DNA from: Clostridiaceae bacterium
Lineage (GTDB): Bacteria > Bacillota > Clostridia > Peptostreptococcales > Tindalliaceae
Direction: 5' to 3'
NCBI GenBank assembly: GCA_011390155.1
Contig: JAABSW010000002.1
Location: 98,106-162,105 of the forward strand
DNA: 64,000 nucleotides
Made by a program: the position numbers and the translations under genes. Shown in pieces: positions 7,795-16,446 of the stretch (its first letter is position 1; each line of letters starts with the position of its first letter). The notes beneath the pieces were generated by a model. That model was not told where the DNA came from. It saw only the letters and a program-made list of their open reading frames with translations, and ran no database searches.

Positions 7795-8761
7795 TGAAGC
7801 CCTCAGGCTTCCTGAAGCCTGGTATAACCTGACTCACTACAACCCCTGGCTGCACCCGGATAAATTATCTCTCTTGGAAAGACTTCAGCCCTGTCACCAA
7901 CAATACCATATAGACCCGGAAGCAGGCATCGCTTTTGTTTCTTATGCATTGCGGCTCAATGCCCTGTCCTTGTCGGGGAAGAAGCAGATAAAGATCCCAG
8001 TGCGAATGGCAGGCCTTCCCCTGTCCATTGCAGAGTGTGGCTATCACGCAGACACTGCACAGGCCCGGACAACCATGGCGAACTATCTCCGGTCACAAAA
8101 AGGCATATGGATCATCCTCAATGCCGTGGATGAATTCCCCCTGCCCATGGGTGCTACCCTTCCTTCCTGCCACCTCCCTGTCACCTGGCCGACCTTTGAT
8201 GATTACATATTTTCCCTTCGCAGTCCTTACCGAAGGTGGATCAGCAGAGGAATTGAAAAAGGCAGTAATTTGAAAGTTCGACCACTTGCTCCTGAATCTT
8301 TTTCAATGTTGCATTACAATTTGTATGTGGACGTGTTTGAGCGTTCACCTTATCAATTAGAAAAATTGAGGCTGGCTTATTTTCAACAATTTCCCGCCAA
8401 TCTCTTTGAATTTTGTCTTGATGAAAAGCCGGTGGGTTTCGTCCAAGTGACAATGACCCCGTCAGTATTGACCTTTCTATTCTGCGGCTTTGATCGAACC
8501 CTGGTGACTTCCCACCACCTTTACCAAAATATGTTGCTATGGTTGCTGCGAATGGCCATCGAAAGAAAATGTTCTCTGGTGGATTTTGGTCAAACCACGG
8601 AAGAAACAAAATCCAAACTGGGAGCTGTCATGCAACCTAAAGACATGTACCTCTCCCACAAAAACCCTGTGATCTATTCGTTGATGAGTCCCCTTGCCCG
8701 GCAGCTCAGTTACCCGGGCTATCAGGTGATCCACCATGTGTTCAAGGAGCCAACGCAATGA
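7778..8761 (+). CDS. BioF2/FemAB-like GNAT-fold acyltransferase
   Basis: 327-aa protein whose C-terminal half fits the Acetyltransf_6 (BioF2-like) GNAT group that also resembles FemAB aminoacyl transferases. Evidence is VFERSPYQLEKLRLAYFQQF, then FCLDEKPVGFVQVTM, then HHLYQNMLLWLLRMAIERK, then LVDFGQTTEETKSKLGA, which is the family end motif (DFG-T...K...G). The start ATG follows AAAGGAA by 7 nt and lies inside the end of the previous gene. The N-terminal half has no match I recognise. It overlaps the next gene by 4 nt (ATGA). Probably transfers an acyl or aminoacyl group to the product made by the operon. The donor could be acyl-CoA or an aminoacyl carrier. Confidence 0.7.
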   Translation: MFQTYDEALRLPEAWYNLTHYNPWLHPDKLSLLERLQPCHQQYHIDPEAGIAFVSYALRLNALSLSGKKQIKIPVRMAGLPLSIAECGYHADTAQARTTMANYLRSQKGIWIILNAVDEFPLPMGATLPSCHLPVTWPTFDDYIFSLRSPYRRWISRGIEKGSNLKVRPLAPESFSMLHYNLYVDVFERSPYQLEKLRLAYFQQFPANLFEFCLDEKPVGFVQVTMTPSVLTFLFCGFDRTLVTSHHLYQNMLLWLLRMAIERKCSLVDFGQTTEETKSKLGAVMQPKDMYLSHKNPVIYSLMSPLARQLSYPGYQVIHHVFKEPTQ

Positions 8762-10128
8762 AACTGCTTATGGTAAAATGCCACCAAAAAACCCTGTTTT
8801 CATGGCTTCAGCCCATCCAGACAGAACCATATGAATTGGAAATACTGGCTTCTGTTGCCGAATCATCCGGTACAGCCTACCGTATTTTTGATGCCCTGTT
8901 TGCGAAAGAATCTTTTCAACATGTATTGCAGCAAGAAACGCCGGATGTACTGTTACTGAGTGGGTATATCACGGCGGTGGACACCATGCTGGCTTATGCC
9001 CGTATTGCCCGAATGACAAACCCTGACCTGGTGATTGTGGCTGGAGGCGTTCATGCCTCCCTGTGTCCTGAAGATTTTATGGTGCCTGCCATCGACCTGG
9101 TGGTTCATTCCGATGGTGCAAGGGTACTGAAACAACTCATTGATACCGGGTTTCATCGGAATGCCTGGCCTTCCATGAAGGGGTTGGCTTATTGGAATGA
9201 TGGCAAGTGGGTCACCAACCCTGCCATGACCACCCCTGGAAATAGTCTTCCATCGGCAAACCGCTCCTATTTCCACCAGCATAAGCAACACACCCGATAC
9301 CTTCATCACAGTCCGGTGGCCCTGCTTCAAACGGCCCTGTCCTGCCCTCATAGCTGCAACTTCTGTTATTGCCGTCATCTAAATAACGGGGTTTATGCCC
9401 CTCGGCCCATGGACTGTGTCATTCAGGAAATAAGTCAAATCCCTTGTGATACCATATGGATCATTGACGACACCTTCCTGATTGAGCGGAAACGGGTCGA
9501 AGCATTCATGAAGGGCCTTGCCGCTGCAGGTATCCATAAGCAATTCATCGCTTATGCACGGGCGGATTTTCTGGCGGAACATGCTGACCTGGTACCGAAA
9601 CTGAAGCAAGCAGGTTTTGTGGAGTTTATCATCGGTCTGGAATCCCAGAACCCGGAAGAACTGGCTTCCTATGACAAGAAATGCACCGCTATGGAAAACC
9701 AGCAGGCGGTTCAACGCCTTCAAGAACAGGGCATACAGGTCACCGGACTGTTCATCGCTCACATCCATTACACGCCAGAAGATTTTCGGGATTTGCGTCG
9801 TTGGATGAACACCCTGCAACTCAACACTTACACGCTTTCCATTTACACCCCCATGAAGGGGCTTCCTGGCTACGAGGAGGTCCAATCGCACTTGACCACC
9901 CATGACCCTAAAAAATGGGACTTCCTTCACTTAGTGATGGATCCTACGGGCATGAGCCGTTTTCGCTTTTATTGTGAGGTTTGGTACACCTATGCCCAGC
10001 AACTGGGACACAACAAAATCCTGCGCCAGTTTATTATTTCTTCTTTGGTGCGAATTTTTAAGTCCCGGACAGCAACGCTAAAAAACACCTTTTTGCAAAA
10101 GGTTATTAGAAAGGAATCCTCCCTATGA
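8758..10128 (+). CDS. B12-binding-domain radical SAM enzyme (paralog 1)
   Basis: 456 aa. Residues about 1-130 form a Rossmann-like B12-binding domain (MKLLMVKCHQK; PDVLLLSGYITAVDTML; VIVAGGVHASLCPEDF). It lacks the DxHxxG cobalamin-ligating motif, as most class B radical SAM enzymes do. The radical SAM core follows, with the 4Fe-4S triad C196-x3-C200-x2-C203 (SCPHSCNFCYC), then IWIIDDTFL and AYARADFLAEH, then FIIGLESQNPEEL. The end carries KWDFLHLVMDPTGMSRFRFY, shared in form with paralogs 2 and 3. Such enzymes methylate unreactive carbons or do other SAM radical chemistry. Start ATG overlaps the upstream stop by 4 nt and the stop overlaps the methyltransferase start. Exact reaction unknown. 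Confidence 0.85.
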   Translation: MKLLMVKCHQKTLFSWLQPIQTEPYELEILASVAESSGTAYRIFDALFAKESFQHVLQQETPDVLLLSGYITAVDTMLAYARIARMTNPDLVIVAGGVHASLCPEDFMVPAIDLVVHSDGARVLKQLIDTGFHRNAWPSMKGLAYWNDGKWVTNPAMTTPGNSLPSANRSYFHQHKQHTRYLHHSPVALLQTALSCPHSCNFCYCRHLNNGVYAPRPMDCVIQEISQIPCDTIWIIDDTFLIERKRVEAFMKGLAAAGIHKQFIAYARADFLAEHADLVPKLKQAGFVEFIIGLESQNPEELASYDKKCTAMENQQAVQRLQEQGIQVTGLFIAHIHYTPEDFRDLRRWMNTLQLNTYTLSIYTPMKGLPGYEEVQSHLTTHDPKKWDFLHLVMDPTGMSRFRFYCEVWYTYAQQLGHNKILRQFIISSLVRIFKSRTATLKNTFLQKVIRKESSL

Positions 10129-10781
10129 TGAACACAGCCTCCACCCAACGCCAATGGAATTTTTGGTCTGGCTTCTATGAGAAACTATGGGTTCAACATG
10201 TATCCCTAAAACCTACCCGCCGACAACTACTAAAAATAATGGAGCAGCTGGTGGTATCAGGAGAAGTCTGCCGTATCCTTGACGTGGGCTGCGGCACGGG
10301 CCAGTTAATCCGTGACATTCTGTCAGCCTTTCCACAGGTCCCCTTCCATATCACCGGCATCGACTACGCTGAAGGAATGCTCAGCCAGGCGAAAGAAAAT
10401 CTAAAAGACTTCACAGGTGTCAGTTTGCATCAACTGGATGCTCATGAAATTCACCAATTGGGTCTGTCCTTCGACATCATTGTCTGCACCCATTCCTTTC
10501 CTTATTATCATAACCAGTCACAAGTACTGCACCATTTTTACCAGACCCTCAAACTCCAAGGGTGTCTGATCCTGGCCCAGGCAGCTTCCGAAACCTGGTA
10601 CGACAAGGTTGCCTTGTTTTTTGTCAGTCTTACCACCGGAAAAGCCCATTATCCCAACAAAGCCACCTTACACAAGATGACTGACGGGTTGTTCCACCTG
10701 GAATCAGTGACGCCCATCCGGGAACGATGGTTCATGCCCTCTATCCTGTGCTTTCGCTATATCAGGAGGGCTCACCCATGA
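10125..10781 (+). CDS. Class I SAM-dependent methyltransferase
   Basis: 218 aa with the Rossmann methyltransferase motif I ILDVGCGTGQLIRDIL near residues 51-66. Motif II-like ITGIDYAEGMLSQAKEN follows, then a VSLHQLDAHEI acidic loop and FDIIVCTHSFPYY at motif IV. It belongs to the Methyltransf_11/25 type used for small-molecule O-, N- or C-methylation, or for ubiquinone-like substrates. It sits between two B12 radical SAM genes with ATGA-type overlaps at both ends, so it is translated with them and likely acts on the same product. The start could be either of the tandem ATGs at 10125 or 10128. Substrate unknown. Confidence 0.85.
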   Translation: MMNTASTQRQWNFWSGFYEKLWVQHVSLKPTRRQLLKIMEQLVVSGEVCRILDVGCGTGQLIRDILSAFPQVPFHITGIDYAEGMLSQAKENLKDFTGVSLHQLDAHEIHQLGLSFDIIVCTHSFPYYHNQSQVLHHFYQTLKLQGCLILAQAASETWYDKVALFFVSLTTGKAHYPNKATLHKMTDGLFHLESVTPIRERWFMPSILCFRYIRRAHP

Positions 10782-12172
10782 ACGTGCTGCTGATTCGTCC
10801 CCGTCCACCTGCAGAAACCATTGGACTGCAGCATGTCATGGTGTGCGAGCCTCTTGAATTGGAATATGTGGCTGCCAATGTTGATCTGTCGGAAGCCAAC
10901 ATCACCATCCTGGACATGATCCTGGAAAAGAAACCTTTGAAATACTTTCTTCGCCGCTACCAGCCGGAAGTGGTTGGTTTAACCGGCTATATCACTCACA
11001 TCAATGTCATGAAAAACTATGCCCGTCAAATCAAGACTTTGTTTCCCCACTGCCTGGTGGTGGTGGGCGGCGTGCATGGTGAAGTGTTGCCACAGGATCT
11101 GGAGGACCCTTCCATTGACGTTGTACTGGAGTCATACGCACTGGAAGCCTTTAACCAGCTGCTTCACAACCTCCAACAACAAAAGATGACCCACACAACA
11201 GACAGACTTGATCTGTCTCTCATCAAAGCCCAGGTTAAAGGGGTGTACCAGCCGGGATGCCGACAGCCAAAAGCCACCAGCTTTACCCATGCCTTTCCGG
11301 ATCGAACAACAACAGCCCGCTACAGAAATCGCTATTATTATATGTTCCACCGACCCTGTGCCCTGATGAAAACCTCCTTCGGATGCCCCTACCAGTGCAC
11401 TTTCTGCTTCTGCCGTCACATCACCGGCGATGGGTACTACACCCGCCCCCTGGCAGAGGTGCTGGATGAGCTGGAACAAATTGGCGAAGAAGAAATTTAC
11501 ATCGTGGACGACGATTTTCTGGCTTCAAAGGAGCGAGTAATGGCATTTTGCCAGGGCCTGGAGCAGCGCAAACTTCGTAAAAAGTTTCTGGTCTACGGCC
11601 GGGCAGATTTCATTGCACACAATCCGGAAGTGATTCAGGCGTTCCGTGAACAAGGGTTGCAAGCTGTCATTGTGGGACTGGAATCTGCCCGGGAGAAAGA
11701 CCTGGACACCTACCACAAGCAAACCTCCCTGCAGGAAAACGAAGCAGCTGTGCGTATCTTGCAGCAACACGATGTTGCGGTGTATGCCACCCTGATCCTG
11801 GAACCGAACTATACCAAAAATGATTTTCGAAGTCTGGGAAAATGGTTGACAAAAATGGACCTTATTTTTGTCAATTTGCAACCCTTAACCCCTCTGCCGG
11901 GAACACCACTTTATGAAACTTACCAAAACCAGCTGATGGTACCAGTCTCTGAAGTTGAAAAATGGGACCTGGCCCATTTGGTAATTCGCCCAGGTCATAT
12001 GAGTATGCGCCAATACTATATCCAGTTGCTGACACTTTATTTTAAAATTACCCTGCGGCCAAAAAATGTGATGACAATGATTCGGAAGTACGGCTTAAAA
12101 GCCACCCTGTCCCTGTCCATTGGCAGCAGCCACATCACACGTCAGTACATAAGAAAAATCCTGAGAGGATAA
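10778..12172 (+). CDS. B12-binding-domain radical SAM enzyme (paralog 2)
   Basis: 464 aa. The start is the ATG at 10778 (GGAGG 8 nt upstream, ATGA overlap with the methyltransferase). The B12-binding domain (MNVLLIRPRPPAETIG; CEPLELEYVAANVDL; VVVGGVHGEVLPQDL) again lacks DxHxxG. The radical SAM core has C203-x3-C207-x2-C210 (GCPYQCTFCFC), then IYIVDDDFL, VYGRADFIAHN and AVIVGLESAREKDL. The C-terminal segment KWDLAHLVIRPGHMSMRQYY is shared with the other two paralogs. Length, domain order and the EPxELExxA segment after the first strand match genes at 8758 and 13543, so these are paralogs that diverged inside one operon. Function inferred as SAM/cobalamin radical chemistry; substrate unknown. 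Confidence 0.85.
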   Translation: MNVLLIRPRPPAETIGLQHVMVCEPLELEYVAANVDLSEANITILDMILEKKPLKYFLRRYQPEVVGLTGYITHINVMKNYARQIKTLFPHCLVVVGGVHGEVLPQDLEDPSIDVVLESYALEAFNQLLHNLQQQKMTHTTDRLDLSLIKAQVKGVYQPGCRQPKATSFTHAFPDRTTTARYRNRYYYMFHRPCALMKTSFGCPYQCTFCFCRHITGDGYYTRPLAEVLDELEQIGEEEIYIVDDDFLASKERVMAFCQGLEQRKLRKKFLVYGRADFIAHNPEVIQAFREQGLQAVIVGLESAREKDLDTYHKQTSLQENEAAVRILQQHDVAVYATLILEPNYTKNDFRSLGKWLTKMDLIFVNLQPLTPLPGTPLYETYQNQLMVPVSEVEKWDLAHLVIRPGHMSMRQYYIQLLTLYFKITLRPKNVMTMIRKYGLKATLSLSIGSSHITRQYIRKILRG

Positions 12173-12178
12173 ACTTCC

Positions 12179-13531
12179 ATGACCAACAAGAAAAAAGAAC
12201 TCATACCCATTGCCCATAAAAAGATCTTGTTTATCCAGTCCACCCCCTATGCCCCAGCAGGACAGCCTATTAAAAAGAAAAAACTATACTTTGTGGGGCT
12301 GGCACTGCCCCTGTTGGCAGCCCTGACACCCGACCACTGGCAGGTGGACGTCTGCCTGGAAACCATTGAAGATATTCCCTGGGACACGGATGCACAGGTG
12401 GTGGCCATCGGTGGTATGGGCCATGCCATTGTCAGGTCAAAGGACATTGCCGCAGCTTTTAAAGAACAAGGCAAGACGGTGATCATGGGTGGTTACATGG
12501 CAAGCATGATGGCAGACGAGGCAAAACAATACTGTGACAGCGTGGTCATCGGCGACGCTGAACCGGTGTGGCAGCAGGTAATCAAAGACCTGGAGCAGGG
12601 AAATTTGCAGCCCTTCTATGAGAAACCTCTTGTGGATTACACCACACCCCTGCCCCGCTTTGACCTGATCCTGGACAAACCCATCGGCGATTTTCTCCCG
12701 GTACAAGCCGGTCGGGGCTGCCCCAACACCTGTAGTTTTTGTTCTGTTTACTGCCTCTACAAAGGCCGTTACCACCAGCGAAAGCTGGAAGAGGTAATGC
12801 GGGATATTGAACAAGTGAAGACGCTTGGTTTTAACAAGTTTCTGCTGCTTGATGACAACATCGCCGCCAGCCGGGATTACCTGCTGGCCCTGGCAGAAGC
12901 CATCACACCCCTGGGGATGAAATGGTTCTCCCAGTGTGACATCACCATCGGTGACGACCCTGTGCTACTGAAGTCCCTGGCAAAAAGCGGCTGCATTGCC
13001 CTTTCTTTTGGGCTGGAGAGCATCAGTGCTGAAAGTCTACAATCTATGGACAAGGGATGGGCCAACCCTGCCCGCTACCGGAAACTGATGAAGAATATCC
13101 AACAGGCAGGCATTGATGTGTCCACGGAAATGGTGGTGGGGGCCGACGGGGACACCCTGGCTTCCATCGCAGATACCGCTGAATTTATTGCTTCAACCGG
13201 TGTGGTTGTCCCCCGGTTCTACATCCTTACTCCCATACCTGGCACAGCTTTTTTTGATAAGATGAAACAACAGGGGCGAATTGTGAAGGATGATATCTAC
13301 GCTTATAATGGTACGGAAGCTGTGCACCAACCATTGCACATGACCCCGGAAGAATTGACCCAGGCTTACTGGAATCTGTATGAAAAGGTGTTTTCCCTTT
13401 CCTCCATTGTGAGACGCACTTTTTTTCGACCGGGAGCACTAAGAAAACTGCCCCTTACGCTGTTTTATGTTTCAGTTAACCTGTTTTACCGCTACCAGAT
13501 CAAGCGGCGCATACCCCCCAACATTATTTAA
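12179..13531 (+). CDS. Radical SAM enzyme of the B12-binding/DUF4070 type
   Basis: 450 aa, more distant from the three paralogs around it. The N-terminal B12-binding-like domain has LYFVGLALPLLAALTP, then VVAIGGMGHAIVRSKDI and TVIMGGYMASMMADEA. The radical SAM triad is C181-x3-C185-x2-C188 (GCPNTCSFCSVYC). FLLLDDNIAASRDY and IALSFGLESISAESL follow, then VVPRFYILTPIPGTAFFDKM, which resembles the DUF4070-containing radical SAM family. It starts 6 nt after the previous stop with a poor ribosome site (GAGAGGATAA), so it probably relies on coupling. The reaction is unknown. Its difference from the other three suggests a separate step on the same molecule. Confidence 0.82.
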   Translation: MTNKKKELIPIAHKKILFIQSTPYAPAGQPIKKKKLYFVGLALPLLAALTPDHWQVDVCLETIEDIPWDTDAQVVAIGGMGHAIVRSKDIAAAFKEQGKTVIMGGYMASMMADEAKQYCDSVVIGDAEPVWQQVIKDLEQGNLQPFYEKPLVDYTTPLPRFDLILDKPIGDFLPVQAGRGCPNTCSFCSVYCLYKGRYHQRKLEEVMRDIEQVKTLGFNKFLLLDDNIAASRDYLLALAEAITPLGMKWFSQCDITIGDDPVLLKSLAKSGCIALSFGLESISAESLQSMDKGWANPARYRKLMKNIQQAGIDVSTEMVVGADGDTLASIADTAEFIASTGVVVPRFYILTPIPGTAFFDKMKQQGRIVKDDIYAYNGTEAVHQPLHMTPEELTQAYWNLYEKVFSLSSIVRRTFFRPGALRKLPLTLFYVSVNLFYRYQIKRRIPPNII

Positions 13532-13542
13532 GGAGAGCACCC

Positions 13543-14907
13543 ATGAAAATTCTATTGGTTCGACCACCCAGAATGAAGCAATCAGTCATCATCGGAGAAT
13601 TTATGTTCAGCGAACCCATTGGCCTGGAAATAGTGGCTTCCATGCTGCAAAGCGAACATGAGATAACCTTGTTTGACATGATGGCAGACAGTTCATCCCT
13701 TCAATCTCAGTTGAAAAAGACGAAGCCCCAGGTAGTGGGCATCACCTCTCTATGCATTGATGTGGAAGGCGTGCTGACCATCGCCCAGGAAGTGAAAGAA
13801 TGTAATCCGGGCATCATCACCCTGGTGGGAGGTACCCAGGCCACCCTGGTACCGGAAGCGTTTTACCACGAAGCTGTGGACCATGTGTTTCAATACACAA
13901 CTTCCCACAATGTGCCCACACTCATGAGATATCTTGAGAACAAAACCCCTGCACCCCCGTTGGCAGGGGTATTGAGCCGTTGCCACCAGTATCAGGTGAC
14001 CCCCACCGAACCGGTGAATGAATACATTTTGCCGGACCGAAAGATTACCGCACCCTACCGTCACCAGTATTCCTATTTTGGCTACCGGCCCAGTGCCATC
14101 ATGGGCACCGCCAGAGGTTGCAGCAAAGCCTGCCACTTCTGCCTCCGCTGGCGTCTGGAGGGCTGCCAGGAAACTTACTTCCCCATGGAAAAGGTGCAGG
14201 AAGAGATCCTGTCCATTAAAGAAGACAGCGTCATGATTTTTGACAATGATTTTCTTCATAACGGGGACCGTGTCAATGAACTGTGTGATTTTCTGGAAGA
14301 AAAAAACATACGAAAAAACTGGGTCTGTTACGCCAGTGTTCACAGCATCCTTCAAAACAGGGAAGCCGTCACCCGCTTTCATGGACTGGGCTTGAAGGCG
14401 GTGCTGGTGGGCTATGAGACCTTCCAGGATGAAGAATTAAAAGATTACAACAAAAAAACCAGGCTGAAAGACCACCTGGCATGCAGTGTTTTTTTAAAGG
14501 AACTGGGGTTGGATGTCTGGGCCTCTTTTATGGCTCACCCTGACTGGACCCGGGAAGATTTTTCACGACTTCGTCGACACATCCGCCAGCTTAACCCGGA
14601 AATCACCAGCATTTCACCCCTGACCCCCTTCCCCACCTTACCCCTTTACAAAACCTACGAAGACAGACTGCTGTACGGGAAAGAAGAGTACTGGGCCTGG
14701 AGCTTCGGCCAGGTGATGATCAGGCCTTCACAAATGACCTTGCGTCAATATTACTGGGAGCTGCTGAAAACCAACCTGTATGTCAACGTGGTGAGTAACA
14801 GCTTGCCTTATGTGATCCGGAAATTTGGCTGGGCCAGTTTGCTGAGGTTGACACGGGGCTCTTTTGTGTTGTTAAAAAGATACGTTTCGCTTATGCGCAA
14901 CGCTTAG
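13543..14907 (+). CDS. B12-binding-domain radical SAM enzyme (paralog 3), last gene of the operon
   Basis: 454 aa. B12-binding domain MKILLVRPPRM, then SEPIGLEIVASML and TLVGGTQATLVPEAF (no DxHxxG). The radical SAM triad is C193-x3-C197-x2-C200 (GCSKACHFCLRW). Next come VMIFDNDFLH and CYASVHSIL where the paralogs have YARADF, then AVLVGYETFQDEEL where they have GLES. The C-terminal VMIRPSQMTLRQYY matches the paralogs. Departures at the YxRADF and GLES positions suggest altered substrate contacts. AGGAG lies 7 nt before the ATG. No clear terminator follows; the next gene, argH, has its own promoter. Confidence 0.84.
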   Translation: MKILLVRPPRMKQSVIIGEFMFSEPIGLEIVASMLQSEHEITLFDMMADSSSLQSQLKKTKPQVVGITSLCIDVEGVLTIAQEVKECNPGIITLVGGTQATLVPEAFYHEAVDHVFQYTTSHNVPTLMRYLENKTPAPPLAGVLSRCHQYQVTPTEPVNEYILPDRKITAPYRHQYSYFGYRPSAIMGTARGCSKACHFCLRWRLEGCQETYFPMEKVQEEILSIKEDSVMIFDNDFLHNGDRVNELCDFLEEKNIRKNWVCYASVHSILQNREAVTRFHGLGLKAVLVGYETFQDEELKDYNKKTRLKDHLACSVFLKELGLDVWASFMAHPDWTREDFSRLRRHIRQLNPEITSISPLTPFPTLPLYKTYEDRLLYGKEEYWAWSFGQVMIRPSQMTLRQYYWELLKTNLYVNVVSNSLPYVIRKFGWASLLRLTRGSFVLLKRYVSLMRNA

Positions 14908-14973
14908 ATTAGTCATGTAATTCTTGGTGGCATTGCATGTTTACTCAAGTGTTCTCATTTGTATTCATTTTGG

Positions 14974-15002
14974 TTGACTAACATCCTCTTCTTACATATG
15001 AT
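14974..15002 (+). promoter_or_regulatory. Sigma-A promoter of argH
   Basis: TTGACT-N17-TATGAT at ideal spacing, about 50 nt upstream of the argH ATG. It supports independent transcription of argH from the radical SAM operon. Confidence 0.8.
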
Positions 15003-15051
15003 AAAAACAAATAACTTTTTTTAAGTACCCAACATTCAAAGGGGGATACCC

Positions 15052-16446
15052 ATGGAAAACAAAAAAGCCCTGTGGAGTGGTCGTTTTGCCTCTTCTCCAG
15101 GAGAAAAAATGCAACAGTTCAGCCAGTCGCTGGACGTGGACTGGCAATTTTACCAGGAAGACATTGCCGGCAGCCGGGCCCATGGGGCCATGTTGTACAA
15201 GGTAGGTCTCTTAACTGCCGATGAGCAGGAAGCCATTGACAAGGCCCTTTATGAAATTGAAAAGGAAATTGAAAAAGGTGAGTTTATGCCGGACGTGGCT
15301 TTGGAAGACGTGCACATGAACATAGAAGCCCGTCTTATTGAAAAACTGGGTCCCCTTGGCGCCAAAATTCACACCGGCCGTTCCCGGAACGACCAGGTAG
15401 CCACGGATTACCGGTTGTTTATGAAAAAACGGTTAACGGACCTGTTGGCTGAAGAAAAGCACCTGCTGGAAGCCCTGCTTCACCGGGCAGAAATGGACAT
15501 TGATGTACTGATCCCCGGGTTTACACACCTGCAGCATGCCCAGCCCATTTCCATGGGCCATTACTGGATGGCTTATTTTTGGAAGTTTTACCGGGATGTG
15601 AACCGGATGCTTTTTGCCCTGGACACCACCGACCAGAACCCTCTGGGTGCAGGTGCTCTGGCAGGCACCACTTTGCCCATTGACCGGCACATCACCACCC
15701 AGCTGCTGGGGTTCGCTTCCGTTACGGAAAACAGCCTGGACACGGTGTCTGACAGGGATTATCTGCTGGAGTTTCTTTTTGCTGCCTCCACCTTCATGCT
15801 CCATGTCAGCCGGTTAAGCGAGGACCTGATTTTGTGGAACACTTCAGAGTTTGATTTCATTGAACTCCCAGACGCCTTCTGCACCGGCAGCAGCATGATG
15901 CCCAACAAGAAAAACCCCGACGCCCTGGAGCTGATGCGGGGTAAAACCAGCGGTGTGCTGGCAGCCATGAATGATTTGATGACCAATTTGAAGGGGTTGC
16001 CCCTCACCTATAACCGGGACCTGCAGGAGGATAAACGGCCTGTGTTCCACGCCCTGAAAACCATGGGAGAAGTACTGGGCATTCTTCCTTCGTTGCTGGA
16101 GCAGATCCGCATCAAGGAGGATTCCATTGCCCCCCATCTGAAAAAAGGCTTTCTCTTGGCCACAGACGTGGCGGAGTACCTGGTGGAGAAAGGGGTGCCC
16201 TTCCGTGACACCCATCACATTGTGGGCCAGGCGGTCCAGGCCTGTCTGGCAAAGGGCACCGGCTTTGAAGGCCTGTCCCTGGAAGAATGGAAAACTTTTC
16301 ACCCTTCCATTGATGAAGATTTGTTCCCCCGGCTGACCATTGAAGCGGCCGTGGATGGCCGAAAAAGCTTTGGCGGTACGGCCCGGTCTGAGGTAAAACG
16401 TCAGATTGTGGCGGGCCGGTCTTCCATCAGCCGGATTACTTTTTGA
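15052..16446 (+). CDS. argH: Argininosuccinate lyase
   Basis: Cleaves argininosuccinate to arginine and fumarate, the last step of arginine synthesis; cytoplasmic homotetramer of the fumarase/aspartase superfamily. The 464 aa is the standard length. Seen are LWSGRFASSPGEKMQQFSQS at the N-terminus, VHMNIEARL, the HTGRSRNDQVATD segment, FTHLQHAQPISMGHYW with the catalytic His region, and the signature GSSMMPNKKNPDALEL with the catalytic Ser loop. The start ATG follows AAAGGGGG. It stands alone: no argG or other arg gene is in the window. Its 3' end overlaps the convergent mutY gene by 46 nt. Confidence 0.96.
   Translation: MENKKALWSGRFASSPGEKMQQFSQSLDVDWQFYQEDIAGSRAHGAMLYKVGLLTADEQEAIDKALYEIEKEIEKGEFMPDVALEDVHMNIEARLIEKLGPLGAKIHTGRSRNDQVATDYRLFMKKRLTDLLAEEKHLLEALLHRAEMDIDVLIPGFTHLQHAQPISMGHYWMAYFWKFYRDVNRMLFALDTTDQNPLGAGALAGTTLPIDRHITTQLLGFASVTENSLDTVSDRDYLLEFLFAASTFMLHVSRLSEDLILWNTSEFDFIELPDAFCTGSSMMPNKKNPDALELMRGKTSGVLAAMNDLMTNLKGLPLTYNRDLQEDKRPVFHALKTMGEVLGILPSLLEQIRIKEDSIAPHLKKGFLLATDVAEYLVEKGVPFRDTHHIVGQAVQACLAKGTGFEGLSLEEWKTFHPSIDEDLFPRLTIEAAVDGRKSFGGTARSEVKRQIVAGRSSISRITF

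Noticed and set aside
13750..14382. Minus-strand open frame inside the last radical SAM gene
   Set aside because: Low-complexity antisense translation, no ribosome site, conserved coding signal is on the plus strand.
14908..15051. Possible RiPP precursor after the radical SAM operon
   Set aside because: Only an argH promoter and AT-rich sequence; no small frame with a ribosome site and leader-like composition was found here or before the operon.
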